Source: an uncultured Dialister sp.
GTDB taxonomy: Bacteria; Bacillota; Negativicutes; Veillonellales; Dialisteraceae
Assembly: GCA_900545785.1 (NCBI GenBank)
Contig: URAA01000012.1
Coordinates: 1-20,307 of the forward strand
Length of the DNA: 20,307 nucleotides
Direction: 5' to 3'
In this document: one piece after another, positions 6,142 through 13,724 of the stretch
Layout of the letters: every line of letters begins with the position of its first letter
Position numbering within the stretch: position 1 is the stretch's first letter
Notes under the pieces: generated by a model
Databases searched by the model: none
What the model saw: only the letters and a program-made list of their open reading frames with translations
What the model was told of the DNA's origin: nothing
Position numbers and translations under genes: made by a program

Positions 6142-8529
6142 ATGCCGATTACAAAAACCATAACAATTGGAGATAAGAAAAAAAGGTCTGCCGTAAAAAA
6201 AGAGCCTTTGTTCAAAAGAAAGAGAAATGCCGACGGAAAACATCTGGTGATTGTAGAGTCGCCGGCAAAAGCTAAAACCATAGAAAAAATTCTCGGCTCA
6301 AATTATAAAGTTCTTGCATCGATGGGTCATTTAAGAGATTTGCCAAAAAAAACTCTCGGTGTCGATATCGATAATAAGTTTGCTCCCGAATATGTAAATT
6401 CCGAAGAGCGGGCAGATGTTATTAAAAATTTACAAAAAGAAGCGAATAAAGCCAAAGATATTTTTCTGGCAACCGACCCGGATCGGGAGGGAGAAGCTAT
6501 TTCATGGCATTTATCCACCTTACTTGATGTAAATCCAAAGGATAATGTCCGTATCGCTTTTCATGAAATCACACCGCCGGCCATCAAAGAAGCGGTAGAA
6601 CATCCGGGACCTATCGATTTGCATATGGTGGATGCCCAGCAGGCACGGCGTGTTCTGGATCGTCTGGTGGGATATAAATTGTCCCCCTGGCTTTGGAAGC
6701 AGGTATACCGGGGATTGTCCGCAGGACGTGTACAATCCGTAGCTACCCGTTTGATTTGTGAAAGAGAAGAAGAAATTCGTGCTTTCGTACCTGTTGAATA
6801 TTGGACGGTGCAAGGTACGTTTAAAACAAAAGATAATGAAACTTTTTTGGCAAAGCTGGTACAAATCGGCGGCAAAGAAGCGGAACTTCATAATGAAGAA
6901 GAAACAAATAAGGCGGTCAAAGATCTTTTAAAGAAACCGGCGGATATTACTGCCGTAACAAAGTCCAAAAAACAAAGAAAGGCAAAACCGCCCTATACCA
7001 CATCCACGTTGCAACAGGATGCGGTCAATCGCTTAAGTTTCGGTTCAAAGAAAACGATGATGCTTGCGCAAATGCTGTATGAAGGGGTGGAAATACCGGG
7101 GCACGGACATGTAGGACTGATTACTTATATGCGTACCGACTCCACTCGAATTTCGGATGAAATGATCAAACAGGTTCGTCCGTATATCATGAGTGTTTAC
7201 GGAGAAGAATACGTACCGGAAAAGCCTAATGTATATTCTAAAAAGAAAGATGCCCAAGATGCACATGAAGCCATCCGCCCGACAAGCCTTGAATTTCCGC
7301 CGGAAACGTTGGCGAATATTTTGTCACGGGATCAGCTTCGTTTGTATACTTTGATTTGGAACCGCTTTATAGCAAGCCAGATGGCGCCTCAGATTTCACA
7401 GTTGACCAATGCGACGCTTCAAAGCGGTGATTATACACTCCGTGCATCGGGAACGGTCATTCTCTTTGACGGGTTTACGGTGCTCCAGTCTGCAAAGGAT
7501 AAAAAAGAGGAGGCAGGAGAAGTTCATATATTGCCGCCTCTTCGTAAAGGCGACTCCGTCATGAATACAAAAATGGAAGGAGAGCAGCATTTCACCGCTC
7601 CTCCGCCGAGATATACAGAAGCCAGCCTGATCAAAACATTGGAAGAAAAAGGGATAGGGCGTCCTTCTACGTATGCACCGATTTTAGATACTATCCAAAG
7701 ACGAAATTATGTGGGAAAAGAAGGAAAACAATTTGTTCCGACAGAGATAGGTTTCAAAGTAACCGATCTTTTGAAACAATATTTCGAAGGAATCATCAAT
7801 GTGGGATTTACGGCGGATTTGGAAACATGGCTGGATAAAATAGCAGAAGGCAAGGCGACTTATTTTAAGGTGTTAAGCGACTTCTGGAATGTATTCGACC
7901 AAGAATTGAAGAATGCAAACATCGAAGGCGCAAAAGCAAAAAAAGAAAATCAGGAGGTTTCCGATGTACATTGTGAAAAATGCGGTGCCCTGATGATTGT
8001 AAAAATGAGCCGGTACGGACAATATCTGGCATGTCCCAATTTCCCGTCCTGCCGGAATATAAAACCTTATAAAAATGCGGAGGAAGCCGAACAGGTCTCG
8101 GAAACACCCTGTGATAAATGCGGTACACTGATGGTATATCGGCAGGGACCCTACGGAAGATATCTGAAATGCCCGAATTGCGGTGCTAATAAAGCCATTA
8201 TCGTCGATACGGGTATTGAATGCCCGAAATGCCACAAAGGACATCTGGTAAAAAGACGTTCCAAAAGAGGCCGTTATTTCTACGGATGCAGTAAGTATCC
8301 CGATTGCGACATGGCGCTTTGGGATGAACCGGTCGACCGGTTTTGCAGCACCTGCGGCTCTATTATGGTGAAAAAGGTTTATAAAAATAAAGAAGAAAAA
8401 ATCATTTGTTCCAACCCGGAATGCCCGACAAGGGAAAGAAAAAAAGCAATGGGTGAAACAGAAGTGAAAAAAGTTGTCGATAAAGCAATAAAAAGAAAAA
8501 TAACAAAGAAAACGGGAGAGTCATCTTGA
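6142..8529 (+). CDS. topA: DNA topoisomerase I (type IA)
   Basis: 795 residues. It relaxes negative supercoils by a single-strand cut and passage. The TOPRIM domain starts at about residue 34 (HLVIVESPAKAKTI, E39) and contains DPDRE (D112, D114, E116). The catalytic tyrosine is Tyr329 in GLITYMRTDS. Four C-terminal zinc ribbons begin at Cys611, Cys657, Cys694 and Cys735, followed by a lysine-rich tail. Start at the ATG at 6142, behind TTTGGAGG; the TTG at 6130 lies before that site. Oddity: about 30 residues precede the usual start of the TOPRIM domain, 12 of them Lys or Arg, with no internal ATG to shorten it. The gene ends inside the trmFO start codon region (4-base overlap). Confidence 0.97.
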   Translation: MPITKTITIGDKKKRSAVKKEPLFKRKRNADGKHLVIVESPAKAKTIEKILGSNYKVLASMGHLRDLPKKTLGVDIDNKFAPEYVNSEERADVIKNLQKEANKAKDIFLATDPDREGEAISWHLSTLLDVNPKDNVRIAFHEITPPAIKEAVEHPGPIDLHMVDAQQARRVLDRLVGYKLSPWLWKQVYRGLSAGRVQSVATRLICEREEEIRAFVPVEYWTVQGTFKTKDNETFLAKLVQIGGKEAELHNEEETNKAVKDLLKKPADITAVTKSKKQRKAKPPYTTSTLQQDAVNRLSFGSKKTMMLAQMLYEGVEIPGHGHVGLITYMRTDSTRISDEMIKQVRPYIMSVYGEEYVPEKPNVYSKKKDAQDAHEAIRPTSLEFPPETLANILSRDQLRLYTLIWNRFIASQMAPQISQLTNATLQSGDYTLRASGTVILFDGFTVLQSAKDKKEEAGEVHILPPLRKGDSVMNTKMEGEQHFTAPPPRYTEASLIKTLEEKGIGRPSTYAPILDTIQRRNYVGKEGKQFVPTEIGFKVTDLLKQYFEGIINVGFTADLETWLDKIAEGKATYFKVLSDFWNVFDQELKNANIEGAKAKKENQEVSDVHCEKCGALMIVKMSRYGQYLACPNFPSCRNIKPYKNAEEAEQVSETPCDKCGTLMVYRQGPYGRYLKCPNCGANKAIIVDTGIECPKCHKGHLVKRRSKRGRYFYGCSKYPDCDMALWDEPVDRFCSTCGSIMVKKVYKNKEEKIICSNPECPTRERKKAMGETEVKKVVDKAIKRKITKKTGESS

Positions 8530-9848
8530 CAGAAAAAGTAACGATTGTAGGTGCGGGACTGGCAGGAAGCGAAGCGGCTTGGCAGCTGGCACAAAGACAT
8601 ATACCGGTCCGCCTTGTGGAAATGCGTCCTTTAAAACAGACGCCGGCTCATCATACGGAATATTTCGCCGAACTGGTGTGCAGCAATTCTTTTCGTGCGG
8701 CGGCACTCACAAATGCAGTCGGTCTTCTTAAGGAAGAAATGCGCCGTTTGGATTCGATTGTCATGGCTTGTGCCGATCAGCACAGTGTTCCCGCCGGCGG
8801 TGCTTTAGCGGTGGATCGGATGAGTTTTTCCGAAGCGGTGACGGAAAAATTAAAAAATCACCCATTGATTGAGATCGTAACGGAAGAAGTAAAAGAAATT
8901 CCGAAAGACGGGATCGTCATCATCGCAAGCGGACCTTTGACGGAAGGATCTTTGGCGGGAGATATTGAAAAGCTTTGCGGCAAAGAAGGATTTCATTTTT
9001 ATGATGCAGCGGCGCCGATCGTGACAAAAGAATCCTTAGACATGGGCATAGTATATCGTTTGTCCCGCTACAACAAGGGAGAAGCGGCTTATTTAAACTG
9101 CCCGATGGATGAAGAGGAATATAAAGCCTTTTATGAAGCATTGAAAACGGCGGAAGCGGCGGAAGTTCACGGATTTGAACAGGGGAATGTTTTTGAAGGC
9201 TGTATGCCCATTGAAGTGATGGCTGCCCGGGGAGAGGATACGATGCGCTTCGGTCCGATGAAGCCTGTGGGACTGCCGGTTCCCGAAACGGGGAAAGAAC
9301 CTTATGCAGTGGTACAGCTCAGGCAGGATAATGAAGAGGACACCCTATATAATTTGGTGGGCTTTCAAACTCATTTAAAATGGGGAGAACAAAAAAGAGT
9401 ATTTTCCATGATTCCCGGATTAAAAAATGCGGAATTTGTCCGTTACGGTGTCATGCACAGAAATACCTATATCGATTCACCGAATGTATTGAATGCGACA
9501 ATGGAAACGAGAGCCAGAAAAGGGCTGTTTTTTGCAGGGCAGATGACCGGCGTGGAAGGGTATGTGGAATCGGCGGCCTCGGGAATTGCGGCAGCAACGG
9601 CGGCGGCCCGCAGGGCAGCGGGAGAAAATCCCGAAGAGTTTCCGAAAGAAAGCGCAATCGGGGCTCTTTGTCATTATATTTCTCATTTTCAAGGCAAAAA
9701 TTTCCAGCCTATGAATATAAATTTCGGCCTTTTGCCGCCGTTGGAGAAAAAAGTGCCTAAAAAAGAAAAAAATGAAAAGCTGGCAGAAAGAGCGTTGACA
9801 GCTTTAGAAAATTTCATCAAATATAAAAGCCATCCTTTCACAAAATGA
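8526..9848 (+). CDS. trmFO: Methylenetetrahydrofolate-tRNA (uracil-54-C5)-methyltransferase TrmFO
   Basis: 440 residues, normal length. This flavoprotein makes m5U54 in the T-loop of tRNAs using methylenetetrahydrofolate and reduced FAD. The dinucleotide-binding motif VGAGLAGSEAA (8-18) opens the protein. ELVCSNSF holds Cys52 and EGCMPIEVMAARG holds Cys226, which corresponds to the catalytic cysteine described for the Bacillus enzyme. The C-terminal FAD segment AGQMTGVEGYVESAASG is intact. Translation begins at a TTG (8526) that overlaps the topA stop in TTGA, with GGGAGAG seven bases upstream, so expression is probably coupled to topA. Unlike in many Firmicutes, no xerC lies between this gene and hslV. 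Confidence 0.96.
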   Translation: MTEKVTIVGAGLAGSEAAWQLAQRHIPVRLVEMRPLKQTPAHHTEYFAELVCSNSFRAAALTNAVGLLKEEMRRLDSIVMACADQHSVPAGGALAVDRMSFSEAVTEKLKNHPLIEIVTEEVKEIPKDGIVIIASGPLTEGSLAGDIEKLCGKEGFHFYDAAAPIVTKESLDMGIVYRLSRYNKGEAAYLNCPMDEEEYKAFYEALKTAEAAEVHGFEQGNVFEGCMPIEVMAARGEDTMRFGPMKPVGLPVPETGKEPYAVVQLRQDNEEDTLYNLVGFQTHLKWGEQKRVFSMIPGLKNAEFVRYGVMHRNTYIDSPNVLNATMETRARKGLFFAGQMTGVEGYVESAASGIAAATAAARRAAGENPEEFPKESAIGALCHYISHFQGKNFQPMNINFGLLPPLEKKVPKKEKNEKLAERALTALENFIKYKSHPFTK

Positions 9849-9866
9849 TTTCCTTGCCTGCGGCTC

Positions 9867-9900
9867 GGAAAAGTGTGCCATAAAGGAGGCTTTTCCTTTA
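9867..9900 (+). terminator. Weak terminator-like hairpin between trmFO and hslV
   Basis: GGAAAAG (9867-9873) pairs with CTTTTCC (9890-9896) around a 16-nt loop, followed by TTTA. An inner GCC/GGC pairing is an alternative. The stem is AU-rich and the T-run is poor, so it may only attenuate or stabilise transcript ends. No convincing hslV promoter was found in this 95-bp gap. Confidence 0.3.
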
Positions 9901-9943
9901 AATAAAAAGAAAGATGTGGTAAAGAATGAAAACGGGAGGGACT

Positions 9944-10474
9944 ATGTTTACTGCAACAACAATATTGGCGGTGAAAAAAGGCGGACATACCGCCGTAGCC
10001 GGTGACGGACAGGTGACCATGGGAAATGCGGTTGTTATGAAAAATACAGCGAGAAAAGTACGAAGACTCTATCATGGAAAAATCATTGCCGGTTTTGCCG
10101 GTTCCGTAGCCGATGCATTTTCTTTATTTGATAAATTTGAGGCGAAACTTTCCGATTGTAACGGAAATTTGGTGAGAGCTGCCGTGGAGTTTGCAAAAGA
10201 GTGGCGCCGGGACAGAGTACTTCAAAAACTGGAAGCGCTTTTAATTATGACGGACGGAGAAAATTTATTCTTAGTGTCCGGCAGCGGAGAGGTGATAGAA
10301 CCGGATGACGGAATTCTGGCAATCGGCAGCGGAGGAAATTATGCATTGGCGGCAGCCCGTGCACTGGCGGCATCAACGGAACTCTCGGCAAGAGAAATTG
10401 CAGAAAAATCACTTCATATTGCCGCCGATATTTGCGTCTATACCAATCACAATATCATTGTGGAGGAGATTTAA
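9944..10474 (+). CDS. hslV: ATP-dependent protease peptidase subunit HslV
   Basis: 176 residues. HslV is the proteasome-like peptidase that forms a double hexameric chamber capped by HslU in the cytoplasm. The protein begins MFTATTILAV: removal of the first four residues would expose Thr5 as the N-terminal nucleophile, as in the family. AGDGQVTMGN, ARKVRRLY, GKIIAGFAGSVADAF, the GEVIEPDDGILAIGSGG loop and the ending ICVYTNHNIIVEEI are all typical. The ATG at 9944 follows GGGAGGG; an in-frame ATG at 9926 lies upstream of that site and is rejected. The stop is immediately followed by the hslU ATG with no spacer. Confidence 0.96.
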   Translation: MFTATTILAVKKGGHTAVAGDGQVTMGNAVVMKNTARKVRRLYHGKIIAGFAGSVADAFSLFDKFEAKLSDCNGNLVRAAVEFAKEWRRDRVLQKLEALLIMTDGENLFLVSGSGEVIEPDDGILAIGSGGNYALAAARALAASTELSAREIAEKSLHIAADICVYTNHNIIVEEI

Positions 10475-11836
10475 ATGAATGAGCTGACACCTAAAAATAT
10501 AGTAGAGTATCTGGACACTTACATTGTCGGGCAGAAAGAAGCCAAAAGGGCCGTAGCCGTTGCGTTGAGGAACCGGTGGAGAAGCAGTTTGCTTCCCAAA
10601 GATATTTCGAAAGAAATCAGTCCGAAAAATATTTTGATGATGGGGCCCACCGGTGTCGGAAAAACGGAGATAGCCCGCCGTATTGCGACTTTGACAAAAG
10701 CACCTTTCATAAAAGTAGAGGCAACGAAATATACAGAAGTAGGCTATGTAGGCCGTGATGTGGAATCCATGGTACGTGATTTGGCGGAAGAAGCGGTCCG
10801 ATTGGTGAAAAAAGAAGAATCCGCCGTTCATGGAAAAGAAGCGGAAGACATTGCAGCAGAAAGAATTGCGGAAATCATGTATCCTTCCAAAAAACAAGAG
10901 ACAAGAACGCCGATGGATATTATTTTCAGTGAAAAAAAGGAAAATAATATTTCCGCCGCTCCCGGGGAAGAAGAGAGAAGGAAGCAATTGACGGAGCGGA
11001 TCAAAAACGGTGATTTGGATGATCGGCAAATTGAAATCGAAGTGGAAGAAAAAGGGAAGGCGGAAAGTCTAAATGACAATGAACAGGCCAATCAGGTTTT
11101 TCAAATGCTTTCTTCCATGATGCCCAAAAAGAAAAAGAAGAAAAAAATGACTGTCCGCGCCGCAAAAAAGATACTGACGGAAACTTTGGCCGAAGAAATG
11201 ACGGATACCGATGCGGTCAGGGAAAAAGCAATCGCTTTGGCGGAAGAACGGGGGATCATTTTTATAGATGAAATTGATAAAATAGCCGGCCGCAGCAATT
11301 CGTCGGGGGGACCGGATGTCTCCAGAGAAGGCGTACAGAGAGATATTCTTCCCATCGTGGAAGGTGCCACGGTGAAAACAAAGTACGGACAAATAAAAAC
11401 GGATCATATTTTATTTATGGCCGCCGGCGCTTTTCATGTATCGAAGCCGAGTGATTTGATTCCGGAACTGCAAGGACGTTTTCCCATCCGGGTAGAGCTG
11501 CAAAGTCTTTCCCAAGAAGATTTGCGGAAAATATTGACGGAACCGCGGCAGGCACTGATTCGCCAATATAAGGCGCTTTTAGAAACGGAAGATGTGGAAA
11601 TAACTTTTACCGAAGATGCTTTGGATAAGATTGCCGATATTGCCTCAACGGTAAACAGGGAAACGGAAGATATCGGAGCCCGCCGTTTGTATACTGTTTT
11701 GGAAAAAGTATTGGAAGACTTGTCTTTTGAAGCATCTGATCTGGAAAATAAAAAAATAGTCATTGATGAAAATTATGTGAAAGAAAAGTTGGGAAGAATC
11801 ACGGAAAATATCGATATATCACACTATATTTTATAA
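10475..11836 (+). CDS. hslU: HslU, AAA+ unfoldase subunit of the HslVU protease
   Basis: 453 residues. HslU unfolds substrates with ATP and feeds them to HslV. Walker A is GPTGVGKT (57-64), the pore loop is GYVGRDVESMV, Walker B is IIFIDEIDK (D265, E266), and the AAA domain continues through RFPIRVEL and ETEDIGARRLYTVLE. The intermediate (I) domain spans about 110-245 and contains a run of seven lysines (218-224). The C-terminal ISHYIL fits the tail that inserts into HslV to activate it. Ribosome site GGAGGAG lies in the end of hslV. The gene ends at a strong terminator; codY, which follows hslU in Bacillus, is absent. Confidence 0.97.
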   Translation: MNELTPKNIVEYLDTYIVGQKEAKRAVAVALRNRWRSSLLPKDISKEISPKNILMMGPTGVGKTEIARRIATLTKAPFIKVEATKYTEVGYVGRDVESMVRDLAEEAVRLVKKEESAVHGKEAEDIAAERIAEIMYPSKKQETRTPMDIIFSEKKENNISAAPGEEERRKQLTERIKNGDLDDRQIEIEVEEKGKAESLNDNEQANQVFQMLSSMMPKKKKKKKMTVRAAKKILTETLAEEMTDTDAVREKAIALAEERGIIFIDEIDKIAGRSNSSGGPDVSREGVQRDILPIVEGATVKTKYGQIKTDHILFMAAGAFHVSKPSDLIPELQGRFPIRVELQSLSQEDLRKILTEPRQALIRQYKALLETEDVEITFTEDALDKIADIASTVNRETEDIGARRLYTVLEKVLEDLSFEASDLENKKIVIDENYVKEKLGRITENIDISHYIL

Positions 11837-11854
11837 ATCATGCCGAAAGTTCGG

Positions 11855-11885
11855 GCCGATCGGAAACAGGTCGGCTTATTTTTTT
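11855..11885 (+). terminator. Strong intrinsic terminator after hslU
   Basis: GCCGATC (11855-11861) pairs with GGTCGGC (11869-11875; one G-U) around GGAAACA, followed by TTATTTTTTT. A second small hairpin (CCGAA-AG-TTCGG, 11843-11854) abuts it directly. It closes the long upstream gene run. Confidence 0.85.
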
Positions 11886-11913
11886 GCAATGTCAATTAAA
11901 AAATAAATTCAAG

Positions 11914-11942
11914 TTGACTAAGGGTTTACAAAAAATTATAAT
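11914..11942 (+). promoter_or_regulatory. Consensus promoter of birA-bioY
   Basis: TTGACT (11914-11919), a 17-bp spacer and a perfect TATAAT (11937-11942). Start near 11949, leaving a leader of about 33 nt. The spacer contains GGTTTACA (11923-11930), which resembles one half of Firmicutes BirA operators; no matching left half lies at the usual distance. Confidence 0.8.
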
Positions 11943-11981
11943 GAAAGAAATTCCATGAAGTATAAATATAGGAGAGTAAAT

Positions 11982-12971
11982 ATGAGAAACGAAATACTGG
12001 AATATTTTCGCAAAGCTGACGGCGCATATGTATCGGGAGAACAGATCTCCAAAGATTTAAATGTGTCCCGTACGGCAATTTGGAAGCATATTAATGTATT
12101 GAAAGAAAGAGGATATATTTTTGAATCCAGCACAAGAAAAGGATATCGTTTGCTTTATGCACCGGATTTATTGACCCCTCTTGAAATTCAGGGAGCGCTT
12201 CATACGGAATCTTTCGGAAGAAAAGTTGTTTATTTTGAAACGACTCCCTCTACTAATGAAGAGGCGAAAAGGATAGCAAGAGAAGGTGCCGAAGAAGGTA
12301 CCGTCGTAGTGGCGGAAGAGCAGACGACGGGAAAGGGGCGTTTGACGAGAGGTTTCTTTTCACCTTTTGCCAAGGGAGTATGGTTTTCCGTTATTCTTCG
12401 GCCGAGCTTTTTCCCGATGGAGGCTTCAAAATGTACACTTCTTGCGGCAGTAGGCGTTTGCCGCGGTATACGCCGCTTAGGCTTGCAGGATGCGGGAATT
12501 AAATGGCCCAATGACATTTTGTATCATGGGAAAAAATTGGTGGGGATGCTTTGCGAGCTGTCGGCATCCATGGAAAAGATCGATTATATTGTGATGGGAA
12601 TCGGAATCAATACGGGAATGAAGAAAAATGAATTTCCCGAGGAATTTCGTGAAGGGGCCACTTCTTTTTTGAATGAAGGAATTTCCGTTTCCAGAAAAGA
12701 ATTATTGGCCGCTGTTCTGGCAGAATTAGAGGCGGAATATGATGTGGCTCTGAAGGAAGGTTTTGACAAAGTATTGGAAGACTGGCGTAAATTGTCGATT
12801 ACCTTAGGCCAAGAAGTCCGTGTTATTTTCGGAAATGAAAGTTATGTAGGGAAAGCGCTGGATATTGACAGAGACGGCTGTCTTCTTGTGGAAACGGAAA
12901 ACGGGACTCAAAGAGTGCTGGCGGGAGACGTTTCCATCCGTCCCGCAGATGGTTCCGCCGTACAAAGATAG
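11982..12971 (+). CDS. birA: Bifunctional biotin-protein ligase / biotin repressor BirA
   Basis: 329 residues. It activates biotin to biotinoyl-AMP and attaches it to the biotin carboxyl carrier; the N-terminal winged helix lets the holo form repress biotin genes. The helix-turn-helix (about 1-60) includes SGEQISKDLNVSRTAIWKHI. The ligase core shows FETTPSTNEEA, GKGR (117-120), KWPNDI (174-179), GKKLVGMLCE and GIGINT, then a small C-terminal beta domain from about 283. The nucleotide loop reads GKGRLTR where the Escherichia protein has GRGRRGR; the key second-position Arg (R120) is kept. The ATG at 11982 is chosen, since GGAGAG precedes it at the right spacing, rather than the in-frame ATG at 11955. 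Next to bioY, it probably senses biotin and controls this unit. Confidence 0.95.
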   Translation: MRNEILEYFRKADGAYVSGEQISKDLNVSRTAIWKHINVLKERGYIFESSTRKGYRLLYAPDLLTPLEIQGALHTESFGRKVVYFETTPSTNEEAKRIAREGAEEGTVVVAEEQTTGKGRLTRGFFSPFAKGVWFSVILRPSFFPMEASKCTLLAAVGVCRGIRRLGLQDAGIKWPNDILYHGKKLVGMLCELSASMEKIDYIVMGIGINTGMKKNEFPEEFREGATSFLNEGISVSRKELLAAVLAELEAEYDVALKEGFDKVLEDWRKLSITLGQEVRVIFGNESYVGKALDIDRDGCLLVETENGTQRVLAGDVSIRPADGSAVQR

Positions 12972-12980
12972 GTGTTTCTC

Positions 12981-13559
12981 ATGGAAATGGAAAAAGAAAA
13001 ATTACATTATATGATCGGCGCGGCATTTATGGCCGGCCTTATGGCGGTATTGTCTCAGTTTACAATACCCGTCGGTGCGGTTGCGATGACTTTGCAAACT
13101 TTCGTTTGTGCCCTTGCGGGAGGATTGCTCGGTCGTAAATGGGGGGCCGTTTCCATATCGATTTGGCTTCTTTTGGGGATTTTAGGGATTCCGGTTCTCA
13201 CCATGGGAAAGGCGGGACCGGGAATATTTATGAGTCCCGTGGGAGGATATTACATCGGATTTATTATTATGGCAGGATTCAGCGGGTTTTATTCGGAAAA
13301 TAAAAAATATATCCTTCGCAAGATTCTGCTTTCCCTTTCAGGGCTGCTTGTTTGCTACATCTTCGGTACAGCTTGGTTTATGGGATACTTTTCCATAGCC
13401 CTCGAGAAAGAAATGCCTCTTTGGACAGCCATGACAATGACCGTATTTCCCTTTGTCATTTTCGACTTAATTAAAGTATCTGCCGGTGTTTTTTTCGGGA
13501 TCCGGATCAGAAGTGCCTTAGAGCAGGCGGGACTTCTCCGGCTGAATAAACCGATATAA
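12981..13559 (+). CDS. bioY: BioY biotin transporter (ECF S component)
   Basis: 192 residues with about six membrane segments. BioY binds biotin and works with the shared EcfA-EcfA'-EcfT energising module, encoded elsewhere. Family features seen: VAMTLQTFVCALAGGLLGRKWGA, the long hydrophobic ISIWLLLGILGIPV helix and SPVGGYYIGF. The ATG at 12981 sits six bases after TAGGTG, which overlaps the birA stop. A GTG at 12972 directly after the stop is in frame but has no ribosome site. The pairing with birA points to biotin salvage, though no biotin synthesis gene is present here to compare. Confidence 0.94.
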   Translation: MEMEKEKLHYMIGAAFMAGLMAVLSQFTIPVGAVAMTLQTFVCALAGGLLGRKWGAVSISIWLLLGILGIPVLTMGKAGPGIFMSPVGGYYIGFIIMAGFSGFYSENKKYILRKILLSLSGLLVCYIFGTAWFMGYFSIALEKEMPLWTAMTMTVFPFVIFDLIKVSAGVFFGIRIRSALEQAGLLRLNKPI

Positions 13560-13566
13560 AGAACGG

Positions 13567-13597
13567 AAAAAGAAACAATGAAGGGTTGTTTCTTTTT
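13567..13597 (+). terminator. Terminator after bioY
   Basis: AAAAAGAAACAA (13567-13578) and TTGTTTCTTTTT (13586-13597) form a perfect 12-bp AU-rich stem with a TGAAGGG loop; the right arm ends in five T. The symmetric A-run and T-run mean it could work in both directions. Confidence 0.7.
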
Positions 13598-13599
13598 GC

Positions 13600-13628
13600 T
13601 TGACAGATTGACTTCTTTATTGCATGAT
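13600..13628 (+). promoter_or_regulatory. Promoter of coaX
   Basis: A perfect TTGACA (13600-13605) begins three bases after the bioY terminator, followed by a 17-bp spacer and CATGAT (13623-13628). Start near 13635, giving a leader of about 90 nt. CACATGTG, an 8-bp palindrome, lies at 13630-13637 over the start point. Confidence 0.6.
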
Positions 13629-13648
13629 ACACATGTGATAAAACAGTC

Positions 13649-13680
13649 CTGCCGATCGCCTCAAAATATGAGCACGGCAG
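13649..13680 (+). promoter_or_regulatory. Hairpin in the coaX leader
   Basis: CTGCCG (13649-13654) pairs with CGGCAG (13675-13680). Inside, CTCA (13660-13663) can pair with TGAG (13669-13672) around AAATA. No T-run follows, so it is not a terminator. It lies within the first 50 nt of the predicted transcript. I know no riboswitch of this form. Confidence 0.35.
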
Positions 13681-13724
13681 CAGATAAATATTCTACGAAA
13701 CTTTAACTTGCAGGAGTAAAAATT

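Noticed and set aside
9380..9760. Plus-strand 126-codon frame inside trmFO
   Set aside because: Out-of-frame shadow; trmFO conserved motifs continue through the whole interval.
10409..11029. Long minus-strand frame (206 codons) opposite hslU
   Set aside because: Low-complexity Phe/Arg/Cys-rich translation with no family likeness; a shadow of the hslU coding strand.
11955..11981. Upstream in-frame ATG for birA
   Set aside because: It sits within about 6 nt of the predicted transcript start and has no ribosome site; GGAGAG serves the ATG at 11982.
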